From NCBI GenBank assembly GCA_914767715.1, contig OU612074.1, forward strand, positions 23,422,062 through 23,486,061: DNA of 64,000 nt. The letters run 5' to 3'. Origin of the DNA: Membranipora membranacea (lineage: Eukaryota; Bryozoa; Gymnolaemata; Cheilostomatida; Membraniporidae). Below are positions 10,635 to 21,582 of the stretch, piece by piece. The notes beneath the pieces are model-generated. The model worked only from the letters and a program-made list of their open reading frames with translations, did not search any database and had not been told where the DNA came from. Position numbers and translations under genes: made by a program. Position 1 is the stretch's first letter. Every line of letters starts with the position of its first letter.

Positions 10635-13600
10635 CTATAAACAAAAATAAAACAGATAGGTTATTGTCGCAACAGAACAGACTCAATCCTGAGACACATT
10701 TAAAGCCATTTCAAATTAATGCCTTGATCCAGACGACCAGAGAGGGTCAGAAGTAAACTTCTGAATAAACACATCTGATTTCTCAATATATTCCTTGATA
10801 TCATGTTTCTGAAGGGTGTTGATTGAAACAAGGGCAGGTCTTTTGAGCCAGAATGTGCTCCACTTGAACATCAATAGATAGTTATATAGAGAAATGAGCA
10901 GGGCAGACAATTCCAGGTAGTCATATCGATAAACTCTAAGGAAATGCTGCTGAGGTGTAGGAGGGGAGAATGACTAAATACCTGGTTATTCTGTGTAGGA
11001 ATAAAGCTGATCAGGGTGTATTTCGCATATTTCAACCAATAGAGAAAATTCAATCCAGGACACCAATGAAAAGCTGCAAGTCACACCAAGGTCACACCAA
11101 GGTCACACCAAGGTCACACCAAGGTCACACCTAATGTGTTTGGTGCATACAAGCAGGCAGTGCTGTTGGACTGATAGATCACCACCACCTGAGGTTAGGT
11201 GTTACGAGGTGCTTTCATTGTCAGGATAACAAGGAGGTGCGGAAAGGATAGCTGTGTGTTGTTATAGCTAGTAATGGTTACAACTACTCCCTCTACCCAC
11301 TTATCAATCAAAATCAGAAGCACAACCACCAAATATAAAGTCTAAGAAAAGATTTGATGAGACCAATTATTAACTTTTCCACTGCACTAGTTATAAACAA
11401 CCTTAAAACTAAGAGTTTAATAATGGAATAGTTATCAAGAATATCAGGGAAAGAAAGAAAATTATCAGGCTACTACATCACAATCTAGGATCTACAGATG
11501 CATACTTTGCTGGCTTGTTACTCTAAGGCCTCCTGTCCCCAGAATGCATTGCGACTGTTGAATCGGCCTTTTTTCATGTAACCTGATGTCGCCATGTAAG
11601 CCTTGATTGTGGGTAAAGCCTCAATTCTGAAAAAAGCCAACAATCATAAAAAACTAAGCTTGGGAGAAATAAACAGCGGAGGGTGCAGGAGCAAATAGGG
11701 TTTTAGCGCAGCTAATCTATGTGTTCAGACTTAAACCTGTGCCATCAGCAGTGATAACATCAGATTTGTAGTCTGAGTACATAGACTACAGTGAGTCATA
11801 CTTGATTCTAAGCCAAAGCTTTGCCGCCCCAGTGAGCTATCGCGCCGTTAAATGGACCCTTTTTCATGTATCCTTCACTCTCTATGTAGGCTTTGATCCC
11901 AGGCAGGGCTTCGATTCTGTAAGGGAAAAATGCAGCATTTGGAATCATGAACAACCAAAATGTTCCACAAAATTCAGTCCCTATCACTACAAAGAACGCT
12001 TGGAGATTTGTTAAGATTGAAGACCAAAAGAGTCCAAACGAGAGCAGGCGTTCGCGGAATTATTTTATCTACTTGGCTGGAAATCTTCTGCTCATTCTTA
12101 CTGGATGGGGTTGTCAAATTTTTGTTAGTTCGCACACTTTGACTTGGGAAGTCACCGTTGGAATCTAATTGTGCAGGTTATACAGAATATACACTCTGCA
12201 GCAGCTAGTGATTCAGGCAGCAGATAAGGAGGTAGAGTCAGCGTCATATGCTCTCAAACTTGATAACAGGGTGTCATCTATACGATGTTAATTTAAATCT
12301 GAGGTACTACAAAGAAGCATACTTCAATCTAAGAGATAGCTTTGGCTCCTATAGAACCCTTGTTACATAATAGGGGCCCCTTGTCAGACAGCTTTCGCTT
12401 TGTATGTATGCATTTGATACTTGGCTAAGATACGATGTAACAAACGCCAACCACCTATTGGCACACTTTCAATTTCTATAATGCATAGCAAAATATGGAA
12501 CATAGGTTGCAGAGAGTATTGCTGAGAATGGGAAGTATTGGAAGGTTGCAGAGAGTATTGCTGAGACTGGGAAGTATTGGAAGGTTGCGCAGCGGAGGGC
12601 TAAAAGAATATATCAAAATTTCCTGTGAAGCAAAGATTGAGAAATTGAATCGTCTTACATCTCTAGATGTTGACTGCGTGACCAATCAGGGTTATGTTAA
12701 ATCTTACGACAAAAACACTCAGCGACTCGTGTCAATCATTGAATGTGAAACAATCACACGGGATACACATTGCAACACAGTATCCGTTATCTAGAGTCTA
12801 AACCAAGTTTGGTCTATTTGCCTGCATTTGGAGTTGCTCTCCTTCCACTGGTCACGCCACAAGAAAAAAGGGACCAAGAAGTTGCTACCAATTTGCAATT
12901 GTCATGAGCATTTATCAAGACAATCCCAATGGATTGGTAGATAATTCTTGATCCTTTTGCCTGCTGTGTGACCAGTGGAAAGGAGCAACTTGAATACAGG
13001 CAAATCGGATCAAACTTTACTATCCAGTATCCGTAAATCCGTAAACAGCCATCTGGTTCTCACACAAAGTTATGGTAATAACTTCTGATAACTTATCACG
13101 TTATTAAATCTTATCAAAAAATGGCTAAATATACCCAATCTATCTTTTTGGAGGGGATGCGCTCAACTTCAAGTATTGCAGCGCTGCTATCCCCCACCAA
13201 CTAAACAGATTAAAGATTACACCAAGCACGTTATAATGTGGCAGTTACTTCCTCATTCCATGCATTATGATGTCACAGTAACCAGGAAGTGCAATACAAG
13301 AAACAAGCACTTTCTGGTGACCGTGACATCACAATGCAGAGAATGAGAGTTACCTTCCCTTATGAAAGGCTCTCTTTCCACCATCAATAATTCATGCCAA
13401 ACATGTAACTCACTATAACACACTTTGGTCTTTGGGTAGTCTCTAAGTACTCAAGATGATCGCAACCTGATCGACCAGTTAATACTTGCGATGCTCCCGC
13501 TGCACAGTACCATCTGCCTTACTAATATACTCAGTAGCACCTGATATTTACCTGGCCATAAAAGCAGTTAGCTTCTCGTGTTTATCTAGACATCCAGTCT

Positions 13601-16600
13601 CCAAATTTCTCCAGATATCCAACAGATCGTACATACAGAAGTCAGAATACACCAGCTGTAAGTGTGTCAGAGAGAAAGAGAAAATATGGTATGAGCTTAG
13701 ATTGAAAACAGCTCAGAAATGCTGAAACCATTCCATCCTACGGGTGCATGGGTGCCCTTGAGGGGGGGGGGGAGGAGATCATGGGGCTCAAACTATACAG
13801 TACGTTTAGCTAGATACCTTTGTAGAGGAATTAAGCTTTGTAGGCTTATCATATATTAAGGTAAAAATATCCGCTAATCATATCAAAGACAAATCTGTGG
13901 ACCAAATTCCTAGCACAAAATGGGATGTCAACACAGCACATGCCTAGCACAAGGTCTCATGCAAACGTGACACAATCAGATCTCACAGTTCGAGAGTCTC
14001 ACAGATGAGCGGTGCCTACCTCAGAACCCCCGAAGTAGTTGTTATCACCGAGCCAAGCACTAAACTTAGTCAGACGATCCTGTAGAGTCTCTAGGAATGT
14101 TTTTACCAGCTCATCCTATAGAAATACACAAAGTATGTCAAAACATTAGAATAATAATAAAAATAATAATAATAAAGAATAAAAAACTCACTGTCAGACA
14201 CACAGTCAGTTTCAGTGCCTTGTGGGCCATATAGTGGTGACATTAACACCATGACTGATTGTGGGTCACTGCAATTTACCAAATGGGAACACTGGGGAAC
14301 TCAAGCTAATGTTGCGCATGAATCACCAACAAAAATACCCAAAGTAGAACCACATCGATCTCTGTACCAGTATCAAATCATTACAGATTTTTGTATAACA
14401 CAAGGTGGCCGGACGAAGGCGAGCGAGCGTGTTAGTTACAGCATCCAGTCGTCTATGGTTCATATTGACACAGGCTATGGGAAACTATGGATTTAGTGTT
14501 ACTTGGTCATTTATGGCCTAGTAAAACAAGTTCTTAGAATTTCCCAGCTTCAAATCATTGATTGGCAATAAAAATGCCCTTTTCCTTTTTCATTCTTACA
14601 ACAGCACCAGTCCAGTGGGTTTACAAATTGAAAATTAGGAAAAAATCAGCTTCGAATAAATCAGGATAAAACAGGACAGCTTTTAATGGTGTCACTTTGT
14701 GGTAAGCTTTTACTGTGGATTTGAATTTTACACCGGTGCAGAGATAAGAGTATTTGTGTAAATGTTGTGCACAGGCTACTCAAATATATCCTATCTAACT
14801 ATACTTGAGACTGATCAGGCCAATAAAATATGATAATAGCATACAATGTACTACTCTGGTAACGGGACTCAAAGATTATCAGTGAGCAAAATTTGACAAC
14901 TGAATTTGCAATTCATGATGACCTGTCATATTTTTGACATTACTACAAAAACAGAATTGTAATATGTCATCATCATCACTACACAATTGACTGTAAAATT
15001 CAGCTTTCTGTCAACAAATCACCTCCTCTATCTTATGGAGGTCAGATTGGTTTTGATGTCACAATGTTGGCCATGGGTTGTCATCATAGAAAAATTCCAA
15101 TGCAAATTACATCCTGCTTATCACCATGAAGTAATAATGATATGCATATGAGCAGTCAGATCCAGTATGAGAATCTTATATATTACTGTATTAATCAATG
15201 CAAAGTCACAGTGAATCACACATATATTAGGGTTTCATAGGTTTTATCTATATCAAGTTTGGTCCATTTGCCTGCATTCGGAGTTGCTCTCGATCCACTG
15301 GTCAGGCAATTCAGGCAAATGGACCAACCTTGATCTAGGTTTTACCAAACCGCATTGGTCAATCAAATCTACATTGCCACATACATCTAAAGAATACATG
15401 GAATATTTGAGAAGACAGAGTCAATTCCTAGCAACATCCTGGCTTCTCTCCTAATTTTTTTGCAATTCTTAATTCCATTTTAAACTCTAAACAAACCTGG
15501 TTGGGGGCGCAGCCGTAGCCCCCCTAGTGAATGTGGTACGTCACTTACAAATTTAGGGTTGTAGAATATTCTGACACAATCATTCCTGTTAGCCATCGAG
15601 ACACTGTAAGTCATGTCATTCCTTATCCTAGCTTCCTCTGTGCTCCCGCCTAAATATCAACATAAATACTCAATATACCACCACAGAGCCCATGTTTTAT
15701 CTATGCATGCTAGAGGAGAAGTATAACGTATTCAACAGGGAGCTGCATATGGTATTTTTTGACCTGGAAAAGGCGTATGATACCATCCCAAGAGAGCTGA
15801 TTTGACATTGTCCAATGAAGCGTCATGTGCCTGAATCATACATTGATATTATCAGAGATATGTATAAGGAGTCAACAACATGAGTGGTAAGAAATGCAGG
15901 AGAGACAGAAGAAATAAGAGTGGAAGTTTGACTACACCAGGGCTCAGCCCTAAGCCCATTACATTTAATATTTTAATTGATGTTATCTCAGATGACAATG
16001 GGGAAGACACACTGTGGGCATGGAGTATGCTGTTTCCAGATGATCTGGTTTTATGTGGGGGAGGGGGATTAATACAGGACTGGAGAAGAAGATTAGAGGG
16101 TGTAGAGGGCATAATGTGGGCGTAAATATCAGCCGGTCTAAAACTGAGTACCTACTCCCTAAACATAGTAGCGACAACATCAGATTAAAGGAGTATGATG
16201 GCCCTGCACACGTCACATTGCCTCAAAGAACCACATTCAATTACCTGGGGACTACAATTCACCAGGAAGGAGGATGCAAAGCAAGAGCGCATCGGATAAG
16301 TGGAGATAGTTGAAGGGGGTAATCGTGGGACAAGAAAGTCCAAAAGAAGTTGAAGGTGCTCATATACAAGATAGTTATACGCCCGGTGTTGTTGTATGGA
16401 GCTGAAACATGGCCACTGACACAATATTCAGTGTATGTGAAATGAGAATAAGTTTTGAGGAGCGCAAAACCAATGAAACCATAAGGCAAGAAGCTAATGC
16501 CATGAGTGTGTTAGAAAAAGGCTGCAGTGGTTTGGACATGTGTGCAGAATTAGGGAAGATGATGACATCAGAAGAATACATGAGATGAGAGTCAAAGGAA

Positions 16601-19600
16601 GGAGAAATCGGGATTGTCCAAAGCATGGATGGAAGGACTTATTCCAGAAGGACCTCCAATCCTGTTCCCTCAGTGAAGAGGATGCTCAGGACAGGATTAG
16701 ATGGTGAAATCTAATAGAGCTAGGCCTCCGGCAGGCACCTGCTACCCGTACAGGACAGAGCGGAGATAGGTGAGGATAGGAGAGGAAAATACTTGCCTAA
16801 AAATTAACATACTATACTCATATATTACTCGCCCAAACACATATGTAATAATATTACACATTATACACCCATCTTATCACTAAATAATATTCCATATTAT
16901 CCTGCAAAAAATCTATCTTTTTCAAAACCAAACTCTAACATTTTCAGTCCAGTCACATTTGGACTACAACGCTGCATGACCGTATAACCTGTATTTCCCA
17001 CCAGACATCCAAATGCAGGGGTTTTTTTAGTGGCATTTGACGAAAGAGAATGATAAAACTGAGAACGCAGACAAAACCCATCTTGCATTTCAAGTCTTTA
17101 CTCAGGTTTATTTTCTAGAGAAATCTCATACCGGACCAAGGGTGTTAAATCAATGCTGCCACACAGCCAAATGTGTGCTTATAGAATTCTATATAGCTCA
17201 AAACTTGTAAAATGAGGCTGCAATCTCGGCATTGTCACATAATGAGCAAATAATTTGCACAAACTGATCGTCAAAATTAGGGTATGAAATTAATTATCTA
17301 TCGCATCAGGTGACGTAGTTACCATCTTACTAGTGCCAACTGTACACGTCATAAGCTGGTGCGTAGATTTCATGCCCTGATTTTGAAGATCAGTTTGTGC
17401 AAATTATTTGCCCATTAGGTGACAATTATGAGATTTAAGTCTCAATAAATTATATTGGAGCTATGCAGAATTCAATGAGCACAAATTTGCATGAGTGGCA
17501 GCAGTAGTGGCAACAGTAGTTTAAGTAGTTAGGAGGGCCTACTGGCTTATTAGACTCTCAGTGTGTGACTTAATGTTTATAGATTAGATTGTCACAGCGT
17601 TGGAATTATTTCAAACAATCAACTTTCACCTACATTAATCCTATTTTCAGAGCAGACCTGAATTATGGCAGCTCCTATCAGTAGATAAGCCTAATGGTCA
17701 GTCGTTAGATTTCAGTCCAGAACAGAGATTGATAGTCAACTGTTTGGGGTGTGACTATAATAAATTGCCCACACGCCATTGTCTGTTATCTTTACAATAA
17801 AACATGTGGAGTGGTACTCTGCAGTAACCATGTTAGCTAGGTCATAATGTGTGTTACTTGGAGTTATTCAAACGTTGGTAGTTCAATTCAGCCTCACAGA
17901 GAGCTAAGAATTTAATAAGAACTAAGAAGCTAAGAACTAATAAGATGCTGTCTATGTACAGGGGGGGGGGGGGGGGAGGGTCTCCCAATTAGCATGCATG
18001 ATATAAAACTACCAATCAATCAGTCCAGACAAAGAACAAGTGGAGAAGTCCCACAGATGTAAATTAGATAACATGATAGCTTATAATGCAGGCTGAGTTT
18101 GTTTTTAATACTGAGAATAAATTATATCTTAGTATTTAAAATATTGAGGTGTGGCTACCGTCTACTTTTGATAGCATCACCATATCAGACACTAAAACTA
18201 AGCTACTGGTGACACTTACAGAGGTTATGTTTAACACTTACACAGGTTATGTTTAACACTTACACAGGTTATGTTTAACACTTACACAGGTTATGTTTAA
18301 CACTTACACAGGTTATGTTTAACACTTACACAGGTTATGTTTAACACTTACACAGGTTATGTTTAACACTTACACAGGTCATGTTTAACACTTACACAGG
18401 TTATGTTTAACACTTACACAGGTTATGTTTAACACTTACACAGGTTATGTTTAACACTTACACAGGTTATGTTTAACACTTACACAGGTTATGTTTACGT
18501 CCAAGGTAGGAGATTATAGCGCTTGTCTCAGTAAGTTTGGTCTCCCCATCGATATAGTACGGCAGCTATAAATAGTACAAAGTATAGTACGGCAGCTATA
18601 AATAGTACAAAGTATAGTACGGCAGCTATAAACAATATAAAGTATAGTACGGCAGCTGTAAGAAATACAAAGTGTTTCAGCAGCGGAGGTAAAGAGCCAA
18701 CAAGATGAATGAATATTTTTACAAAAGTTTCACCCATGCGAGCTGATGTTATATGAACGCAAAATAATACTTTTAGTATCACTGAGAAATGATCGAGAAT
18801 CTTAAGTCATCAACCGGCAGTTCAGGGAAAGTTCATCATATTACTTTTCAACATGCCTTGTTCCTTACTTGAGTGGTAAGGACACCGAGTCAACCAAAAA
18901 ATAAGCTCAATTATATATAAGTATCATCTAATCAAAGATACTAAATACTAGGTATCTATCTCATTGGGTTTGCAATGAAAACATTGTCACAGATTTACAA
19001 TCTTGGGGGTGTTGATCGTTACCAGGAGGTGCAACGTAACATTAGAGTTCAAAAAGCTTCATTGTGGCAGCATAAGGCTGTTGGCAATGTTTCATAAAGC
19101 ATTGCTCTAGGTAGAGCATAGTTATCTGTCCATATGACCTGTCTGAAAAATTATGAGATTTATCTTCAACTGATCAAAGATGGGATCACAATAAAACCCT
19201 TTTATGTTTTGGTTCCAGAAGCAGGAGTGGCTCTGAATCAAAGCCCAGTTTCTCGTAGCAATGTTTGAGAGGTGGGGATTCAGTACTTATACCCCTAAGT
19301 GTGCGGTGTTGACTTACATTTGGCCAGTACTTATACCCCTAAGTGTGCGGCGCTGAGTTACATTTGGCCAGTACTTATACCCCTAAGTGTGCGGCGCTGA
19401 CTTACATTTGGCCAGTCGAGACCGAGAGTAAACTTCTCCTTCATCCATTCCTCTCTACTAAAGTCTGGAGCGTCTCCCTGTGTGTACATCTTATCCTCAA
19501 ACTCTACCTCTTTATAGTGTAACATGAGGCGGATAGCGTGAGCCAGCTGAAGATTAAAAAATACTGTTGATTTAAACAAGCCGATAGCATGGGCAAACTG

Positions 19601-19789
19601 TGAGTACTACTAAAATTAAACGAGTAAACAGCATCAGACCTGAACAGGAGTGTCACCGTCTAAGACAGAAGATCATGTTGTGTTTCCATTTAGTTGCAGC
19701 TGAGCATTAAACTGAGCTATGTAAGTGACTGATAACCTGAACATTGTACTCACCCCTCTGATTTGCCAGTAACCGAGTGTCGGAGCCAT
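10526..19789 (-). CDS. Glutathione S-transferase, Mu class, gene B (complete, alternative terminal exons)
   Basis: Tandem paralogue of GST-A with the same role and exon lengths. Exons in order are 19754-19789 ([12 protein letters not shown], catalytic Tyr7), 19406-19546, 18484-18565, 15549-15649, 14020-14115 and 13552-13655, then a 109-bp terminal exon. With the most distal one (10526-10634) the product is 222 residues ending ASWGAKALD. Phases and GT-AG sites all fit. Differences from GST-A include [11 protein letters not shown] for [11 protein letters not shown] and [11 protein letters not shown] for [11 protein letters not shown]. The ETS in place of QSN is shared. Two further intact terminal exons lie between the sixth exon and the distal one, and a decayed one precedes them. 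Intron 3 carries a LINE fragment and a large inverted repeat. Exons 2 and 3 carry splice-junction minisatellites like those of GST-A. Confidence 0.95.
11071..11131 (+). repeat. 11-bp minisatellite AAGGTCACACC
   Basis: About five copies of AAGGTCACACC inside the GST-B 3' region, between terminal exons b and a. Confidence 0.85.
11518..11626 (-). CDS. GST-B terminal exon, version b
   Basis: Also 109 bp and also phase 2. It follows TTTTTTCAG and encodes [20 protein letters not shown], then [15 protein letters not shown] and TAA. It keeps the IEALP, YMKKG and WG..AL landmarks but differs at many positions. No stop or frameshift interrupts it, so selection appears to have kept it open. It has its own stop codon and is therefore mutually exclusive with versions a and c. 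Confidence 0.88.
11808..11916 (-). CDS. GST-B terminal exon, version c
   Basis: Also 109 bp and phase 2. It follows CCCTTACAG and encodes [20 protein letters not shown], then [15 protein letters not shown] and TAG. Intact. Used instead of a or b it would give a GST differing only after residue 187. I found no obvious AATAAA after it before version b, so 3'-end processing is unresolved. Confidence 0.88.
12329..12424 (-). pseudogene. Decayed fourth copy of the GST-B terminal exon
   Basis: On the - strand PSIKC, KGPLL and GAKAIS then TAG align with the terminal exons, but the middle matches only in a second frame (AYIQSES, then GPYY). The first codons for IEAL are missing. It is shorter than 109 bp and frameshifted, so I call it a pseudo-exon. 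Confidence 0.7.
12797..13020. mobile_element. MITE with terminal inverted repeats of about 55 bp
   Basis: The left end AAGTTTGGTCTATTTGCCTG continues through GAGTTGCTCT and CCACTGGTCAC. The right end is its imperfect reverse complement, reading GTGACCAGTGGAAAGGAGCA then CAGGCAAATCGGATCAAACTT. The interior is about 110 bp with no ORF. It lies in the GST-B intron before the terminal exons. Confidence 0.75.
14160..15240. other. GST-B intron between exons 4 and 5
   Basis: The open frame at 14215-14496 has no recognisable domain. Parts are collinear with the GST-A intron at 2930-4450. I see no separate gene. Confidence 0.5.
15256..15346. mobile_element. Short deletion derivative of the same MITE
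   Basis: Starts with the same TCAAGTTTGGTCCATTTGCC and ends with GGCAAATGGACCAACCTTGA. It lacks most of the interior and much of the right repeat, leaving a near-perfect foldback of about 90 bp between GST-B exons 4 and 5. Confidence 0.7.
15503..15524. other. GC-rich hairpin downstream of the GST-B exon 4 donor
   Basis: Counterpart of the GST-A hairpin, with five Gs and five or six Cs around GCGCAGCCGTAG. It is conserved between the two introns. Confidence 0.6.
15700..16780 (+). mobile_element. Decayed LINE reverse-transcriptase fragment
   Basis: Oriented opposite to GST-B, in its intron 3. Frame-broken pieces of a non-LTR reverse transcriptase appear in order: [16 protein letters not shown], then GLSPKP and [12 protein letters not shown], a YxDD-region remnant in which the second D is followed by LVLCGGG, then ISRSKTEYL and [11 protein letters not shown]-terminal part reads [10 protein letters not shown]. 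The first motif is the family's F(I/V)DLEKAYD block. Multiple stops and frameshifts show it is dead. It resembles RTE or related LINEs, but I cannot fix the clade. Confidence 0.85.
16800..17153. other. GST-B intron 3, unassigned
   Basis: Ordinary AT-rich intron. An open frame on the - strand at 16897-17088 shows no recognisable domain. Confidence 0.4.
17154..17503. repeat. Large inverted repeat (arms about 140 bp) in GST-B intron 3
   Basis: The left arm (17154-17295) begins GCTGCCAC and contains ATTGTCACATAATGAGCAAA and TTTGCACAAACTGATC. The right arm (17364-17503) is its reverse complement with about 85-90% identity by eye, ending GTGGCAGC. The spacer is about 70 bp. A single arm-like copy lies in the GST-A intron at about 4875-5010, so the inverted duplication arose in GST-B or was lost from GST-A. 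Confidence 0.8.
17504..18209. other. GST-B intron 3 with a poly-G run
   Basis: Parts are collinear with 5150-5500 in GST-A. A run of about 19 Gs lies near 17960-17978. No gene seen. Confidence 0.5.
18210..18490 (-). repeat. 22-bp minisatellite made of the GST-B exon 3 donor junction (about 13 copies)
   Basis: Same unit as in GST-A, ending at the real donor (plus-strand ACTTAC at 18478-18483). The copies are highly uniform, more so than neighbouring intron sequence is between the paralogues. That suggests continuing homogenisation. Confidence 0.95.
18558..18682 (-). repeat. 30-bp minisatellite made of the GST-B exon 3 acceptor junction (4 copies)
   Basis: Four units of intron end TTTATAG plus exon start CTGCCGTACT. 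The copy at 18556-18565 is the real exon start. GST-A has eight copies at the same place. Confidence 0.93.
19285..19415 (-). repeat. 44-bp repeat made of the GST-B exon 2 donor junction (3 copies)
   Basis: Donors fall at plus-strand 19400, 19356 and 19312, spaced exactly 44 bp. Each repeat carries the exon end CTGGCCAAAT followed by the intron start. The middle copy is mutated from GTAAGT to GTAACT. The exon-derived part is longer than in GST-A. Confidence 0.92.
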
Positions 19790-21260
19790 TTTAGAGATGA
19801 ATATAAGCGAGCTTCGGTTGTCAGCTAAAACTAAACAAGGGTTCATGGATTAGAGGAAAAGAATAGTATTATACAAATTGTCTTACCAAATAGAACAAGT
19901 CTGCAAGAGTTATCCTGACAAAACCATTCCCTGTTTGATGCGAAAGAAATGATTTTCAATCAACAATTTCAAAATGAAGTTACCTTACTGGTAAATTAAT
20001 AAGCAAAAAGTGAGGGTCCTGAGATTTTTGAATTGTTACGTTAGTCGGACTTGAGTCTGTTTTTAAGAGTAGTTGTAGAGTAGAGTAGTTGCAATGCCCT
20101 GGGTCTATCATTGGACTGCTACATCCACAACCGCTACTAACTAAACAAGGTTGCTGACTCATGTCATTGCAAATCAACATATTACTCATAGTCATTATAT
20201 TAAAAGTATTTTATTCAAAAAATTATATCTAATCTATGCATGTCACTATCATTTATAACTATATTTTTATTATACAAGACGACTGTCTTGCTGCAGTCTT
20301 GTCTTGATCAGACCAGGTGTGTATAATCATTCAGAATTATTACAACACACATCCTGTCAATTTATGCTCTACACACAGCACTCCTCCTGTATGTATGGCA
20401 GCAGTGAGTAGTAAACTATTATGGTGGTGCCCAAACCACCAGTATCAGTATGCCAGCATCTGAGCATAATTAATTAATAGTAAGTAAGTAACACACTCAC
20501 ACACACAACAGCACGGCAGTCACCACTTCATAGTCATCACTGATTTCAATCACTAATTAATTAGTCTAAGCATCAAGAACTCTCTCACCCCATTCTCCCG
20601 CCCTTAGAAAAAAACCCAGGGCCATTTTTCCATTAATATTTATATATATAAATATAGCATAACCATAATAATAATAATAATAATTATTATATTATGATAA
20701 TATATGGCCTTGCACAATCTCATCTGCAGACCATCCACCAAGGTCTCCAAAATCAGCTAGAGAGAACTAGATAATTTATCCTGTTTGCACATGCATTGTG
20801 TGGGGAGCAGTGGTCAGCTGTGCATCAAATCCAGCCAAACACCAATGAATGAATGAAAGATCTTCTTACCAGTAATTCCAAAGAAGAAAGAATGGAAATT
20901 GAGGGAAAAGTCATATATATCCTCCAAAATACAAAGAGCTTAGGGATTCCTAGCTTTGTCGTGGTTGGACAACTCCAGGTATTGTTTCCTTAAGTCGGTC
21001 AACACGAATATTATGACATTTTTCTATTCATTTAGCAGGGGAGGGAGACTCCCTGTTTTAGGGCCTCCACCCATATTATCCCATCTCCCTATTTTCAGCT
21101 CATCTTGTATAGGTTTTAGGCAAAAGCAATATGCGCTGGTATTCTTTCTAAAAATATCATCTTTGATATAACCTATCACATTGATTTGGGATTATGCAGA
21201 TTCAACCATTTGCTTTCTCAACCTACTAATACAAACGAACGAGTTTTGAGTTATTCAGTA
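19790..21260. promoter_or_regulatory. Upstream region of GST-B
   Basis: Resembles 8263-9310 upstream of GST-A, including a shared CACCAATGAATGAATGAAAG stretch at about 20839. It holds AT-rich simple sequence around 20640-20700. Promoter elements are not identifiable and the call is positional. Confidence 0.4.
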
Positions 21261-21261
21261 G

Positions 21262-21582
21262 AAGACCAATGTTATATCGTCAGTAGAAGACCAATGTTAT
21301 ATCGTCAATAGAAGACCAATGTTATATCGTCAATAGAAGACCAATGTTATATCGTCAATAGAAGACCAATGTTATATCGTCAATAGAAGACCAATGTTAT
21401 ATCGTCAATAGAAGACCAATGTTATATCGTCAATAGAAGACCAATGTTATATCTTCAATAGAAGACCAATGTTATATCGTCAATAGAAGACCAATGTTAT
21501 ATCGTCAATAGAAGACCAATGTTATATCGTCAATAGAAGACCAATGTTATATCGTCAATAGAAGACCAATGTTATATCGTCT
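21262..21582 (+). repeat. 25-bp minisatellite, about 13 copies
   Basis: Unit AATAGAAGACCAATGTTATA plus TCGTC, almost perfect. The first copies carry CAGTAG instead of CAATAG and one carries TCTTC. No exon recognised nearby, so a splice-junction origin cannot be tested here. Confidence 0.95.

Noticed and set aside
16897-17088. Minus-strand ORF ending KDRFFAG, reminiscent of a GST WFAG motif
   Set aside because: The genuine GST exon for that region is at 14020-14115 (DNNYFGGSE); the resemblance is a few residues and has no splice sites.
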